A stretch of 64,000 nt of DNA from Diphasiastrum complanatum. Its lineage: Eukaryota > Streptophyta > Lycopodiopsida > Lycopodiales > Lycopodiaceae. Shown here in pieces: positions 1 to 11,939 of the stretch (its first letter is position 1; each line of letters begins with the position of its first letter). Under the pieces are notes generated by a model. It made no database searches, was not told where the DNA came from, and saw only the letters and a program-made list of their open reading frames with translations. A program made the position numbers and the translations under genes. The stretch spans positions 1 through 64,000 of the forward strand of contig MU831932.1 of the NCBI GenBank assembly GCA_029204225.1, read 5' to 3'.

Positions 1-332
1 TGTAGTTTGAAAATAGATGTACTAATCCAGCAATTTAAAGTTTCAGTTGAGATAGTTGAATATAGTTATCAAATCTAGTGATATGAGAAGAGCATGGTTT
101 CGTAGTAAATGTCTTGTCTTTCATCTAAGTACTGCATTGTGATCTTGTCATCAATTCTCTTGCTTGAATTCGTTACTAAGTTTGTTGTCGTCCATGATTG
201 GTGAATGTACATGTGATACCATGGTTATCAACAAAGCAGAAGCTAATCAGTTCCTTCTGAGTTTTTTGAACTTCTGCCTCCAATTCCTAATAAGGTATCA
301 ATATACTTCAACAGCTGAGACATTGATTTCAG

Positions 333-2771
333 ATATTCAGGGAACCCTCATCTTTGTCAGCCTGGGAATTCTTCGTGTACAATATCAGAAGGAATTTCAC
401 CATCACCTAGCCCAACAGTTATATCTAATTCCAGCTCCGGAACAACCAGCCATTCTTCCGGCATCAACTCAAAAGAGAGCAGCAACACTGGCATTATAAT
501 TGGTGCCGTGATCGGTGTGATTGTGCTGATTATTGTGGTGGTAGCATTTGTGATCTATTTTAAATGTCTTCACAAGCGCAGAACGACAAGCAAAACTGGT
601 GGAGTGCCAACCGTGCAAAAAGAACCCTTCCATGGCAAGTACATTTTTCCAATTTAGTTCTCTAGAACCTACTAGAACCACTGACTTTGTTTGCATGAGT
701 TGAGAGCATGATAGAAGATTGGTAGTTGAAGATAGCAAGTTACTTAGATAACACATGCTATTTTGTAATGGTAACTGCAGAACCCAGTCAAATGCTTTTC
801 GTAGACACCAAAAAGAAAATTTCTTATGAGGATGTGCAATTCATTACCAAGAATTTTCATAAAGAGATTGGAAATGGAGGGTTTGGACCTGTCTATTATG
901 GAAAGCTTTCAAATGGCCAGGAGGTAGCAGTTAAAGTACTTTCAAAGCATTCTCATCAGGGAAGTCAAGAGTTCTATAATGAGGTTTGTGCAATCAGATG
1001 TTTCGTATAATCCTTGAACAATCTACACATCACCGTCTCATGTATGTAGAAACCAGAAAACTAGAAGAAATTTTCAAGAGTGAAAGTATCATTGCCAAAT
1101 CAGGTCTAGAACATTTGAAACTTATGGTTCAATCATACTCATAAAATCTTTCTTGAAGATTTGTCTAGGTTGAACTCCTTACGAAAGTACATCATAAGTA
1201 TCTGGTGTCACTCGTTGGCTTCTGTGAAGAGTTAGGACACTGTGTCTTGCTATATGAGTATATGTCTCGAGGGAACTTGCGAGAGAACCTCTATGGTACA
1301 CATGCATAACTCTTGCAAAGTAAATCAAATCGTTCCTTTCTTCTACTTGTAGTAACACGACATATATCTTACTTTTAGCTCAGCTGTGGAAATTGTTTGT
1401 TAGTAGAAACTGAATACTTTTACTAGGTCATGTTGCTATCAATTAACAATCGTTTCATCAGAGCTTGCATACTCGATAGCGCGTTCTTTCTACAGTGTGC
1501 AAGTATCCTTTATGCAAGAAATCAAGCATTGATAAAATTCCGTAACGTTTTCAAGGGCTCATTGATCTTGCTCACTGGATAATACCTAACATAAACAACA
1601 AATTTTCTTTTTAGGAAATATTTCAAGTGAGCCTTTGAACTGGAACAGACGACTCAACATCGCTCTTAATGCAGCAGAAGGTAGAGGCTCCTTTTTTGTA
1701 ATATCGACTTATTTCCTACTAAAATATCAGAAGATATTAGGCAAAGAAATTGTACAGTCAGGCAGGAATGGATTGTATAAGCCCACATAGCACTTGTATT
1801 TTATTTTTGGTCAGGGCTTGCGTATTTGCACAAGGGATGTCTCCCGGCTATTATCCATCGAGATGTGAAAAGCAGTAACATCCTTTTAAACCAGTCATTC
1901 GTTGCGAAAGTTGCTGACTTTGGACTTTCAAAATTCTCATATGTAGAAGGAGCTACACATATCTCCTGCTCGAACGTTAAGGGCACAATAGGATACCTTG
2001 ATCCAGAGTAAGTAGAATTTTTTCTTTTGCACTTGTACAATATATTTTCGAAGGAAAGGTACGACACATGTTGAATGCTAGGTCTTATTCTTTATAATAG
2101 GGATGACTTGCTATGTTCTAATGACGCTGCTGACTATTTGTAACTGATTGATTTTATAGGTATCATACCACAAATCAGCTCACAGAGAAGAGTGATGTCT
2201 TTAGTTTTGGAGTTGTGCTGTTGGAAATTATTGCTGGCCGCGAGCCAGTTGATACTACGCTTCCTCAAGATCAGCTCAGCCTAGTCGGATGGGTATGTAA
2301 TGTTTCCAGTTATGATCCATTTCTACAAGCATTGCAAGTGCGAGTTTCATTTTTCTGCTAAATTTTTAGCTGCGTGTTATAACCTCTAGCGTTGTGTTTG
2401 AATCTCTTAAGTTCTAACTCCCAGGTTCCCTTAACTTTTTCCAGGCCCGTCGATTTCTGAATGAAGGTAGAATTGAGGATATCGTTGATCCCCACTTAAG
2501 GACTTACAACATAGAAGCCATGTGGAAGGTCGCAGAAATAGCAATATTAAGTGTAGAGCCATATGCAAGACATCGTCCAATTATGAATGATGTGGTGCAG
2601 GCCTTAAAAGAAGCTATAGCTATTGAAAATGGAAGCCGACTACAATTTTCTAACGGAAGTTCCAGCATGCAAGCTCTCAGCATTGTATCAAAAATGAGAA
2701 CAGATTACTCTGGTGAGCAGGCCACCACACCTTTGGACCAACCCGACAGTTCGATGCTGGAAGGCAGATAA
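333..2771 (+). CDS. LRR receptor-like kinase, 3' half (5' part outside window)
   Basis: A membrane receptor kinase, read as seven exons: 333-638, 788-983, 1169-1295, 1615-1680, 1815-2007, 2160-2292 and 2445-2771 (stop). All junctions are GT-AG and the phases join without a stop. The first exon encodes the end of the ectodomain (GNPHLC, then a Ser/Pro-rich stretch), one hydrophobic transmembrane segment (about codons 51-73 of that exon) and a basic KCLHKRR stop-transfer. The kinase domain follows with every expected landmark: glycine loop GNGGFG, AVKVL lysine, NEV helix-C Glu, HRDVKSSN catalytic loop, DFG, LDPE and [11 protein letters not shown]. It therefore looks catalytically competent. The [13 protein letters not shown] segment is typical of LRR-RLK subfamily I (malectin-like/LRR receptors such as At1g67720), which is known family context. 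The signal peptide, malectin-like part and LRRs must lie upstream of base 1. The ligand cannot be inferred. Confidence 0.9.
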
Positions 2772-3041
2772 AACATCTCTCATATGCACTAATATCTCTT
2801 CATGCCAGCTCCAAATGCTGCATATTTTGTCCAATGCAACTCCATGAATCACAAACTGTCAAAACAGGTATATATGCAGTCGAGAGTGTTCAGTGTTAAT
2901 GATAATCCACCACCAAGCAATCCAACATGCACCCAACCTAGGCTGTATAATTGAATTTATGACTACAAGGGATTTTATTGCACAATGTTTGCAGTCTTGT
3001 TGTTAACATGGCTGTCGTGTATCTAAGCTTTTCTTTATTCA

Positions 3042-3047
3042 ATAAAA
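3042..3047 (+). terminator. Candidate polyadenylation signal of the receptor kinase
   Basis: An AATAAA hexamer lies about 270 bases after the stop codon in an AT-rich 3' UTR-like stretch. No other canonical hexamer stands closer to the stop. Cleavage probably follows within about 30 bases. It is a motif match only. Confidence 0.5.
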
Positions 3048-3129
3048 GTATGCAAGCTTTTAATCTTCTTCTTTTTGAATCAGGGAAAGACTGAAACGGA
3101 TTTCCTAATTCGAAACAGGACTTTATTTC

Positions 3130-3828
3130 GTAAAGGAAAGGTGTGTGTGTACCGGAGAATGACACTGTAAGGGCCCAAATCTTGCATGAGTGTCATGATA
3201 GTCCATGCGCAGGACATCCGGGTATACAAAGAACACTTGACTTAGTTCGAAGGCAATTTTGGTGGCCTAAGATGAAAACTCAGGTAGAGGACTATGTACT
3301 TAAATGTACTAAGTGCCAGTTAAAAAAAGCAGAGAGGCTAAAAGCTAGTGGCCTATTACATCCTTTAGATATTCCTACCGGAAAGTGGGAAAGTATATCT
3401 ATGGATTTTGTGGTCGGGCTTCCACGTACAAGGAAAGGCCACGATTCGGTTTGGGTCATTGTTGACAAACTTACGAAGTTTGCTCAAAAACAAGGTCGCA
3501 TACAAACTAGACCTTCCAGCTAATGTTGGAATTCATCTTGTTTTCCACGTTAGTAAGTTGAAACCTTCGTTGGGGGTTGGGGAGACCCTGGTCCCTGTGG
3601 AAGATCAAGTGGAACTTCTTCGTGATGAGTCCGTGAGTGGACCACCTGAACCCGAGCCGATTGTTAATAGTCGATAGAGGACTCTATGGAGTAGAGTGCT
3701 TCGGAAATTTTTAGTCAGGTGGAGGGGCAAATCAGAAGAGGAGGATACCTGGAAAAAGAGACTGATCTCTAGAAGAATTTTCCAAATTTTTCCCTACAAG
3801 AAAAAATTTAAGTTTAGGGGGAAGGAAT
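3130..3828 (+). mobile_element. Ty3/gypsy chromovirus fragment (integrase ends with chromodomain)
   Basis: A decayed 3' pol fragment. About 3175-3330 encodes the HHCC zinc-binding integrase N terminus (HECHDSPCAGHPG, then CTKCQLKKAE). It runs into the first part of the catalytic core (SMDFVVGLPRT, VWVIVDKLTKFA). At about 3485 the frame jumps to the C-terminal segment (LDLPANVGIHLVFHVSKLKP), so most of the catalytic core with the second Asp and the Glu is deleted. A chromodomain-like tail follows (FLVRWRGKSEEEDTW, about 3705-3755) after an in-frame stop. A purine-rich tract at 3811-3828 is a good polypurine tract. The chromodomain places it among chromoviruses. It cannot be active. Confidence 0.85.
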
Positions 3829-5333
3829 GTTACATACCTATGTAACTAGCAATACTTCAGACCCCTATTAGTCCATTTAGTGTTGGGGGCTAAATGGCAA
3901 GGTACCCTTAGGATTTAGGGTATGTGCCCTTGGATAAGGACAGGTGAGTGACTAGACCTTAGTTGGAGTTATGGAGTCACAGGACCCTTGGATAAGGGGT
4001 ACCCTTAGTATTAAGAGTAGGTGTCTTAGATTAAGGTACTAGTGTCCTTGGTTAAGGGCAGGTAGGTGTCTATGCCTTGGATGGAGGTATGGAACCTAGA
4101 GAGGTGTTAGAAAGTCATTGGATGACTATTTTTCTAAAACCTTGGGCCTCAACCTTGAACCATATCACTTTATTGGTCTAGGACCAAAGTATACATGCAC
4201 AACTTGGGCAATGGGACCTAGTAGGAAGGCGCCCTTCTAAAGTGTCCATTGAGTTCCCAACTCCCACGAGAAAGGCATTCAAAGAGTCATAGGTTATGGA
4301 AGGAGTCTCTTGACCTTCCATAAGCCTATGGAGGCTCTTGGAGATTCTTTAACTCCCCTAGGCTTCTCTCTCTCTTATTGGATGAGCATGGAATTCCATA
4401 GTGCATTGGAGGGGTCCATGGGCCATCTATATGAGGGTAGTAGGGCGCCCATTGGGAGGGAGAGATCTCTCTTGTTTGCCTTGCTTATGCTCTAGTGTTG
4501 CTACTAGTGTGTAGAGTGCTTTCTTGTGGTAGTATGCTTAAGGTCTGGATCTTGCTTATGGTATGGGACATAAGTAGGGTTTGGATCTTGAGAATGCTAT
4601 GGAGTGATGTGGTATGCTTGTGATTTGTTTATGGTTAGCAAGCGGGTGCTAGATAGGTCTTGCTTGGAGCTTGGATCTAGCTATGGTTGGGTGGTGAATA
4701 CTTGTGGCCAGTTTGTTATCTATCTTTGTGCTTAAAGAGTAGGGACACAGGTGGAGGAGAGATCCTTGGAGGCTTGCAGATCCTTACTTGCAGGTGGAGG
4801 CATCCTAGCTTGGAGTTTGGGAGCATCTTGAAGCTTGCAGGTTGCTTGGAGGACATTTGGAGGCTCTACCTTGGATTTGGAGGACTTCCTCACCTCTACT
4901 TGTAAAACTTACACAGTTCTGGCTTGTCATTACTAACTAATATTCCTCGGCTCTCATACTTGGCTCTCAGTCTTCGTTAGTCTCGTCTTCTCAGAGACCT
5001 CCTTGGTCTAAGGTGAGAGGTGCTCTTGAGTTGCTCTGTCCAAGTATCTTGGGGATTCGCCAGAATCAGCCAACACTCATCATCCACTTCCTTTATCTCC
5101 TCTTTATTGGGAAGAGTCCATGTCCACAGCTCAACCAGGCGCTTCTCCAACTCATGAATCTTGTCCTTGATTACTTGGACGACTGTGTTTTCACCCTACT
5201 TGCTGACCAGCAGTTTTTTTTTCTTCTTCTGAATGTTGTCGTTTAATTCTGACAGCCTTGCAAGCATCCTCTCCGATCTTTCTGTGACTCTCGGATTCAT
5301 CGCCTACACCTCAGGCATATATTTTGGAGTGGA
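3829..5333 (+). repeat. Probable 3' LTR and trailing repeat DNA, end unresolved
   Basis: Immediately after the polypurine tract the sequence starts TGTTACATACC, the expected position and first bases of a 3' LTR. No coding sequence is convincing. The stretch holds imperfect internal duplications of CCTTGGATAAGG-type phrases (3920-4080) and of GGTTTGGATCTTG-type phrases (4530-4690). No matching LTR lies in the window, so the 3' boundary is not determinable. A CA end near 4915 or 5087 is possible. Confidence 0.45.
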
Positions 5334-5969
5334 TGTGAAAGATTCAACTAGTTTGATCATATTTGCTATATTTCCATATTTGGCATATTGAGGCCAACTT
5401 TGTTTTAAACTTAGAGATTGACTTTTCAAAGTTTATTAGTCTAAATGTCACTTAAAAAAACACTTTTTGAAAGTGTGGGATAGTTAGAAGGCAAGTTTGA
5501 GTAGATTTAAATTTGAATGTCGGGTACTTTGAATCTAGACCCAAAAATAATAGGGTTAGCATTTTGAGGGAAAGCCAGGTGGCCAAATAGAGTTCTACCT
5601 ACTATAAAAGGATGTAACTCGTGGAGAGAGTGATCTTCTCTCTTCTCTATTCCATTTCATGCTTATACATAGTTCTCTTGGGTTCTACTATCCATTGGTG
5701 CACTATACTTGTAATTGCATGCAATTTTATGTGTAGAATGATCTATACTTGCCATTTTCGGATCCACACATGTGAAATACAGTAGCTTGCTGGTTTTGTA
5801 TGGATAGCAATAGTGCTTTACAAGTTTGATCAAGTTCTATTAGTGTTTGCATCTCATTTTGTGTGTAGATACTGATTTTTCTACATTGGTGAGATTGGTA
5901 GTGTATTTCTCTTTTCTAACCAAAGATCTTTCAAGTTGATTGGATCTTAAGGATCTGAAAACTTTCATA
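5334..5969 (+). mobile_element. Ty1/copia solo LTR with 5-bp target-site duplication
   Basis: It starts TGTGAAAGATT and aligns throughout with the LTR at 24277-24917, including a TATAAAAGG promoter-like box (about 5603) and the shared CTTCTCTCTTCTCTATT tract. It ends TTTCATA, a decayed form of TTTCACA. The 5 bases before it (5329-5333) and after it (5970-5974) are both GTGGA. No primer-binding site or gag follows, so it is a solo LTR left by LTR-LTR recombination. Confidence 0.88.
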
Positions 5970-6164
5970 GTGGACAAAGTAGCGTGGAACACATTGTCCT
6001 CACCTCTGAACTTGTTGGAGTGCTCTCTCTTGCCTCCACTCCTAGTTGCCCACTTTGAGGGGGCCTGTTAGCCCTACTCCAATTTTCTAGTTTTTCCTGT
6101 AAGCCATCCTTCTTGCTGCTGCACATTGCATTCACATTCTCGCCAAATCTCGCCCATGCTATTT

Positions 6165-7065
6165 CATATAAAGTACCAAATAACCAAATAAAGTACCAAA
6201 AGAAGCTATACTTCCAAATCAAGTACCATAAGCAGTTTTTTAAAATTCCAAATTATGTACAAAGATGAACTAAATTAAGTACCAAAAGTACTAAATTAGA
6301 AACCGAAAGCTGCTGATTACTACCATAATACCAAAAGTACCAAAGTACCAAAGTACCAAAAGTAGCTAAAATACCAAAAGTACTAAATTTAGAACTAAAA
6401 TAGCTGATTACTACCATAATACCAAAAGTACCAAAAGCAGCTAAAGTATCAAGTTAAGTACCAAAATCACTAAAGGACCAAAAGCAGCTAATTACTACCA
6501 CAATACTAGAAGTACCAAACTAAGTACCAAAAGCAGCAAAGTACTACTTAAGTACCAAAAGTAGCTAAAGTACCAAAAACAACTAAAGTACCAAGTAAAG
6601 TAAGTACCAAAATCAGCTAAAGTACCAATTTAAGAGCCAAATACAGCCAAAGTATTAAATTAAGTACCAAAAGGAACTAGCTACTACCAGAACTACCAAA
6701 TTAAGTACCAAAAGTACTACTTAGGTACCAAAAGTAACAAAAGTACTACTTAAGTACCAAAATTAGCTAAAGTACCAAATTAAGTACCAAAAGCAGCAAA
6801 GTACCAATTAAGTACCAAAATCAGCTAAAGTACCAAATTAAGAACTAGAAGCATCTAATTACTACCACAATATCAAAAGTACCAAACTAAGTACCAAAGG
6901 CAGCTAAAGGACCAAGTTAAGTATAAACAGCAGCTAAAGTATGAAATTAAGTACCAATTTAAGTATCAAAATCAGCTAAAGTAGCCGATTCAGATCTAAA
7001 ACCAACTATAGTTGCAAAATAAGAACCAGAAGCAGCTAATTACTACCATAATACTAAAAGTGCTA
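6165..7065. repeat. Degenerate minisatellite built on AGTACCAAA
   Basis: About 900 bases consist almost wholly of interspersed variants of AAGTACCAAA alternating with AGCAGCTAAAG and AATTACTACCA blocks. Copies are irregularly spaced (roughly 10-25 bases) and diverged. It is AC-rich on the + strand and has no long ORF. Preceding bases 5970-6164 show no recognisable feature. Confidence 0.85.
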
Positions 7066-7369
7066 AAAGAAATTCATTACAGACAGAACCCTATGATGCT
7101 TAATTTACCCTTTCTCTTGTGGCTTGAACGATCGTAGGCCACAACAGCCATCCTCTCACATGATTTGTCAAGCTGTGAATGTGTGGTTTATGATTGATCC
7201 ATGACCCTATCCTAGCTGGTGATCCATTGTGGTAACTGGTCCGTGGCCGTTTGTGTATGTCGGGAGGTGCGCTCAATGTCTCTAGATTTTCAGCAGTGGC
7301 CTTAGAGGTGGCTTTGCACTTCCTTGCAGGTGTCCTTATCTTCTACAGTAGATGATTGAGATCCATTTT

Positions 7370-7610
7370 ACAAATTTTTCGAACAAAAGACAACAAAGAG
7401 CAAAACGATTGCAATGAACTGATAGTAGAGAGCAACAATAGTAATGAATTGATCTAGCAGAAAGCAACGATAGCAAAGCCATGAGAGTAGAAAGAAATGA
7501 TAACAATGAATTGATAGCAAAAATCAAGATAGCAACGTGAACTGATTATAGCATAAAGCAACGATATGTTCAATGATAGCAGAAAGCAAGGATAGCACTG
7601 AACTAATCAT
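7370..7610. repeat. Degenerate AGCAACGATAGCA repeat
   Basis: A purine-rich stretch with about ten imperfect copies of a motif like GCAGAAAGCAACGATAGCAA, separated by GAATTGATAG-type spacers. It ends where copia-like coding sequence begins. Nothing recognisable lies between 7066 and 7370. Confidence 0.6.
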
Positions 7611-8400
7611 TTGGAGGGCAAAGCATTTATTATCCAAATTCAAATTAGATAAAGTAGGCCCAGGATTGACTCATGGGACCAAGGACGCCTTCATTGCATT
7701 AACTGGTGGGACCTATCAAACTTCAAAAAGTGAGAAATGTACTACCATAAGTATTGTATTAGAAATATAAAATATGAGTAATAATGATCCACAAAGATTG
7801 ACATATATTGCCAAAAGGTACTATGGAAAATGGGTTCTTTTTTTGTACCACCAAAACATACTTTTAGCCCAAAGAGTATTGAAGTACATTCAAGCTACAA
7901 AGCACTATGCTTTGTGCTATAATGGAAACACAGAAATTACACTCACACTAGTCACCTATTCAAATTCAGATTGGGCTGGAGACATTGATACCAGAAAGTC
8001 CACAACTGGTTACATTTGTTCCCTTGCAGGAGCACCCATCTCATGGAATAGCAGAAAGTAGAAAAGCATTTCTCTGTCCTCTACAGAATCTGAATATGTT
8101 GCAGCTACATCAATAGTGAAGGAGATCATTTGGTTCAGAAGGTTACTACAGAATCGGCAATTTTCGCATATCAGTCCAACTATACTCAAGTGCGACAATC
8201 AGAGCTGTATAGTTCTATCTCTGACCATGAACTCATTCTAGAACTAAACATATAAAAGTTCAGTTTCATTTTCTTAGAGAGAAAGTTCAGAGTAAAGAAG
8301 TTGTACTAAGTTACTTGAAGGAAAACAAGAGTCAAGGCACCAAGATCTAACTACCAAACAATCTCCACAAGACAAATGAGGAAAGAGGCTAGGTGCTCTC
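7611..8400 (+). mobile_element. Ty1/copia RNase H domain fragment
   Basis: A decayed C-terminal pol fragment. The translation holds RVLKYIQATKHYALCY, then YSNSDWAGDIDTRKSTTGY (the copia RNase H signature), SLSSTESEYVAA and a KCDNQS-like block. Stops interrupt it at 8059 and beyond. This is the terminal RNase H region. RT, integrase and gag are absent. It is interrupted on its 3' side by an LTR-like segment. Confidence 0.85.
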
Positions 8401-8454
8401 AAAGAGAGAGAGAAAGTAGTAACACAAGTAGGAATGGAGAGCAATGTGTACCAA

Positions 8455-8758
8455 TGTTGAAAATGGTATACACAATGAGCATATAAGTACTCTACCTAGA
8501 TGTGGCCAAGTGCCAACAAACCCTAAGCTTAACTCTAAGCTTATCCACTTACTAAATGTAGGGCACCCCCAAAAGTCAAAAACAAAATTAGACCCCTAAG
8601 GACCCACGAGTCACTACATGACCAAAATTGGATCCAACTGAAGTTAAGACAAACTTAACATGGCCTAAATAACTAAATACCCATGGTTACACAAATTTCG
8701 ACCTTTTGGGTCAAAGTAACCTATGGATAAACTTTAGCATAGTCATTTATTTCTAACA
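8455..8758 (-). mobile_element. Probable copia LTR (minus-strand element)
   Basis: On the minus strand it starts TGTTAGAAAT directly after a purine tract (AAGGAGGG) that follows a copia pol tail (8759-8905). At its other edge the + strand starts TGTTGAAAAT, giving near-matching inverted termini. The length is 304 bp. No target duplication is visible because the two sides belong to different fragments. Confidence 0.6.
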
Positions 8759-8905
8759 CCCTCCTTAAATGACAATGCATAAAATGAAATCTTCACTATG
8801 TAACAAAGCCACCACGTGGTCTTAAATTTAAAGCTTTGCATAAAGCTTCAAATTTCTCTCTAGGCAACACCTTAGTGAAGAGGTCCGCAATATTATCCTT
8901 GTGAA
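8759..8905 (-). mobile_element. Ty1/copia pol C-terminal fragment, minus strand
   Basis: The minus strand reads NIADLFTKVLPREKF and continues ALNLRPRGG before a stop. This is the characteristic last segment of copia polyproteins (ADIFTKPL-type motif). It is followed by a polypurine tract and the LTR at 8455-8758. It is truncated upstream near 8905 by an unrelated CACATGTGGAGTGTCCAC repeat. Confidence 0.8.
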
Positions 8906-9325
8906 TTTCACACGTGTGGAGTGTCCACACATGTGGAATTTCTCACATGTGGAGTGTCCACCACATGTGATTGTGATCTCCTAAGATGTGTGGATGCACA
9001 ATGATCAAGATTAGATTGAGATTCAAGATCTATCTTGCTCTCAATGTCAAAAACACACTACTACATGCATTAACTCACTTTCAAAGTACATACACATGTG
9101 TGGGAAGCTGTACTTCAAAATAAAACTAAGTAAAATTAAGCTCCTCTCTTCGAGTAGAGAAAGAATACTACCAATAGCTCTCGGGTAGAGAGAGAAAACT
9201 AGAAAAGCACTTAGACTCCACTAGATCTCCAAATTGCATTAGTCAAAGTGAGAAGTACAATGATACTATAGATCCATGAGCTAACACAATGCTCAAACAT
9301 GATTGGACCACACTTTTGCCACCTC
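8906..9325. other. Non-coding stretch with a short CACATGTGGAGTGTCCAC repeat
   Basis: Between 8910 and 8975 a roughly 25-bp unit (CACATGTGGAGTGTCCAC with CACACGTGTGG variants) is repeated about three times. The rest shows no gene, RNA or recognisable transposon motif. Confidence 0.5.
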
Positions 9326-9440
9326 TTAATCCTATTGGACCATTGATCCATTCATCTCTTGATTCTATTGGACCATTCATGGTTCCACCTCTAAATCCTA
9401 TTGGACCATTCATGGTTCCACCTCTAAATCCTATTGGACC
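9326..9440 (+). repeat. 33-bp tandem repeat, about 3.5 copies
   Basis: The phrases AATCCTATTGGACCATTCA and GGTTCCACCTCT recur in a head-to-tail 33-bp period. Two adjacent units are identical and the flanking ones are diverged or partial. The unit length is a multiple of three, so an ORF persists through it, but no protein family is evident. Bases 9441-9820 show nothing recognisable. Confidence 0.85.
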
Positions 9441-9822
9441 TCTTGAACTTCATCAAACAAAAGCATTACACTTGTCTACTATCCATTTAGCTCAAGTTTT
9501 GCTTCCTACACTACTTTGGCTCAATAGTGGCATTACGTGTGGAATTGGACAATTTGCCATCTATGCCAAATTTGACCCTATCAACATCCTACACCAAGAT
9601 GCTTGATACAAAAAAGTATAAGACCCCTATCACTAACATAGATAACCTTTTTGCATTTCTCACAATCCTCTGTAGGACAATACTCAAGTAAAATGTTGCC
9701 ATCATGAAGCTATTGCATGTTACCAGTCCTCACACTAGGCTTACTCTATATCATGGAGTAGGCAAGGTTGGGAGGAACAGTTAGTGTTTGCCCTACTATG
9801 GTGTTAGGATCTAATACAAACC

Positions 9823-10078
9823 CCCTCCCCCCCCCACCAAAAAAAAAAAACAATTTAAAAGTATTGGTAGTTGGACAGGCCTGGGCCCCCCCCCGCCACA
9901 GATAGCCCCCCCCCACCCCCCCCCCCCTTACCCCTGCGCGCTTCTCCTCGCTCTGCTCGTTCCTCTCCTCCCTCGCAATTCTCCTCGTTGTGCTTGCTGC
10001 TCTCCTCCCTCGTGTCTCTGCTGCTGTGAATTACTCCTGCTGCTGCGATCACTCCTGCTCTGCTTATCTACTCTATCT
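9823..10078. repeat. Poly-C runs and pyrimidine-rich filler
   Basis: Cytosine homopolymers of 7-12 bases stand at 9823-9834 and 9885-9928, with a poly-A run between. A CTCCTCGCTCTGCTCG-like imperfect repeat follows to about 10078. There the homology to the retroelement ORF copies begins abruptly. It looks like filler DNA at a truncation junction. Confidence 0.7.
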
Positions 10079-11731
10079 TATCTACCTGATCTTGTGCAGT
10101 TGTCAGGGCATCTTGCAGGGAGCTGATGTAGGTTTCCAAGTGATCAACTTGTTGCTAGGCCAATGTCTTTTCACTTTCGGCCTTTTTTTCATGTTGCTTG
10201 GCTATCTTTACCTCTCGATCCAGCTGGACAATTTTCTGGCTGATCAACGTGTTTTCGGATCCTAAATCAGAGATCCTCTGCTCCATTTCCTTCTTCTTAT
10301 CCAGCATAGACTGGATCACTTTCCCGAGGCTTGAAACTAACCCGAGAGCATCACCAGAATCGACAGTTGTGGAGGTGGCAGCAGTAGGAGACCCTGATGG
10401 TACTGCCCGTGGTAGGCGTGGAATAGGTGCCAAAGTCTCTTCTTCTTCAAAAATTTCCTCGTCTTCAAACCCTTCAGGCACCGTGGCATCGAACTGCTTC
10501 GATGACTTGGCAGCTGTGTCGACCCGAAGTGTGGTTGGGCTACCCTGTGTGGGTGGTTGCTGAATGGCATCTTCGACACCAACAGTAGCTTCATGGATAT
10601 GCCCGAATCCTCTTCCAGGGGATTGGGGTTCAAAGGGTGCTGGGCTCTGGGGCATTTCAAAGATTTCGGTGGCCCCAAGGGGGTCAGAATCATCGAACAT
10701 ATCCATGAAGAACTGTGTGTTGGGTGAGGTTGCTCTGGTGTGCGGGGGTGAGGCGACCTGGGCAGCTGTGATGGGAATGGTAGGCCCAATGGTCACAGAC
10801 TGTCCTTGTATGGGAGCAGAGGCAAGGGATGTATTAGAGGCAAGGAGAATGGGAAGTTCAGTGCGAACAACAGCAGGGGGTAGAAGCGCAGCTGACGAGG
10901 TATGCCTAGTATGACGTCGTGACGCGGAAGGTGAGTCGCTGCGTGGATGACGACGACGACTATGAGAACTTGAGGCCTAGTGAGATGACTCGGCAGGTGC
11001 TTCTTCGTAAACCGAAAGCACAAAATCCAGATGGAAGCCATGGATTCTGTTTTCTAAGTGAGAAGCGGCTAAGAGGGACAATAGAGAGCAAACGGCGAAC
11101 TGCTGCTTTGTATTGGTCTTAATAGCTTGTTTGAGCTCACCAGAAACAATCTTGAACCAGTTATATGGGTCAAGAGAGGCTTTGGCCAACTTTATGTGGG
11201 ACTCGACTATCCTGTGAAGGATTTGAGATGTGATGCGGTCTTTCCTAAGGTTGCCAACCATCAAGAAATGATTCAACAATTGGACAGCGGCGTGGATGGA
11301 AGGCTCAGTGATGGCTTCCAAAAGGTAGCCATCATTAGTCCAATGCAGATCGTTGGTGAGGTCAATGTATGGCTTGATGGCCTGTTTGGCGTGCTTGTGA
11401 TTGGGTGAGGCGTGCGTACCAGATGAGATTCCTATAGCTGCAAGTGCGGCCTCAGTGACATGCACCTTGTGTGTGGCTCCTTGGAAGGTGATATAAAACT
11501 TGGATTTACTCTTCCTTCCACTGTACTGAAGGCTAAGGGTGATGAAATCCATATTGATGCATCCCAAAAAGGCTCTCTCATGAATACCCATTGCAGTAAG
11601 TAGAGGCTCTGCAAGGGTCATCCCATTGAGTGACCATTCTTGTGCTAGGATGAATCATGATGTCCGTTGCAGATGGGACATCACGATGGATAGTATAGCG
11701 CGGATGACTGGGAAGTATCGGTAGAAGACAT
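10079..11731 (-). pseudogene. Retroelement-linked extra ORF, copy A (truncated)
   Basis: The minus-strand reading starts at the ATG at 11729-11731 (MSSTDTSQS), matched by copy C. The N-terminal domain (about 11620-11000) contains TEAALAAIGISSGTHASP, KPYIDLTNDLHWTNDGY and LLSLLAASHLENRIHGF. A Ser/Arg-rich stretch and an acidic, Pro-rich linker (FFMDMFDDSDPLGATEIF) follow, then a coiled-coil start (SMLDKKKEMEQRISDL) at about 10300. Homology with copy C stops near 10079, so the coiled coil and C-terminal block are lost. At least two frameshifts break it, including one near 11630. It lies downstream of, and on the same strand as, the gypsy integrase. The function is unknown and it is not a recognised retroviral protein. 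A resemblance to the 'putative plant transposon protein' Pfam domain is possible but unverified. Confidence 0.7.
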
Positions 11732-11939
11732 GATGATCATAAAGGAAATTATAACCATCGTTGAGAGTGTATCAGAAGGCAATGCAGGAAATTTGGAAGG
11801 CTTTGGTCGCAAGAAAAATTCACAGAGCTTCGCTAGCACAAGTGAGGAATGAATCGAATTCAGCCCAAGTTATAGGTGAATTTGGTGGCTCCATTACACT
11901 GATAGTAGTTGGGCTGATCAGTTCTGAACAAAAATTTGC

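Noticed and set aside
634-780. A GC-AG intron in the receptor kinase (G|GCAAGT donor, CAG acceptor at 779-780)
   Set aside because: It restores the frame, but the ordinary GT-AG pair 639-787 also does and is simpler.
6165-7065. CRISPR-like array
   Set aside because: Repeats are short, diverged and irregular with no unique spacers, and the window is a plant nuclear genome.
9289-9606. Proline-rich repeat protein
   Set aside because: Explained by a 33-bp tandem repeat whose length is a multiple of three. No start context or homologous domain.
10198-10914. Plus-strand ORFs over ORF copy A
   Set aside because: Shadow frames. The minus-strand reading is the one conserved between copies A and C, with coiled-coil and domain structure.
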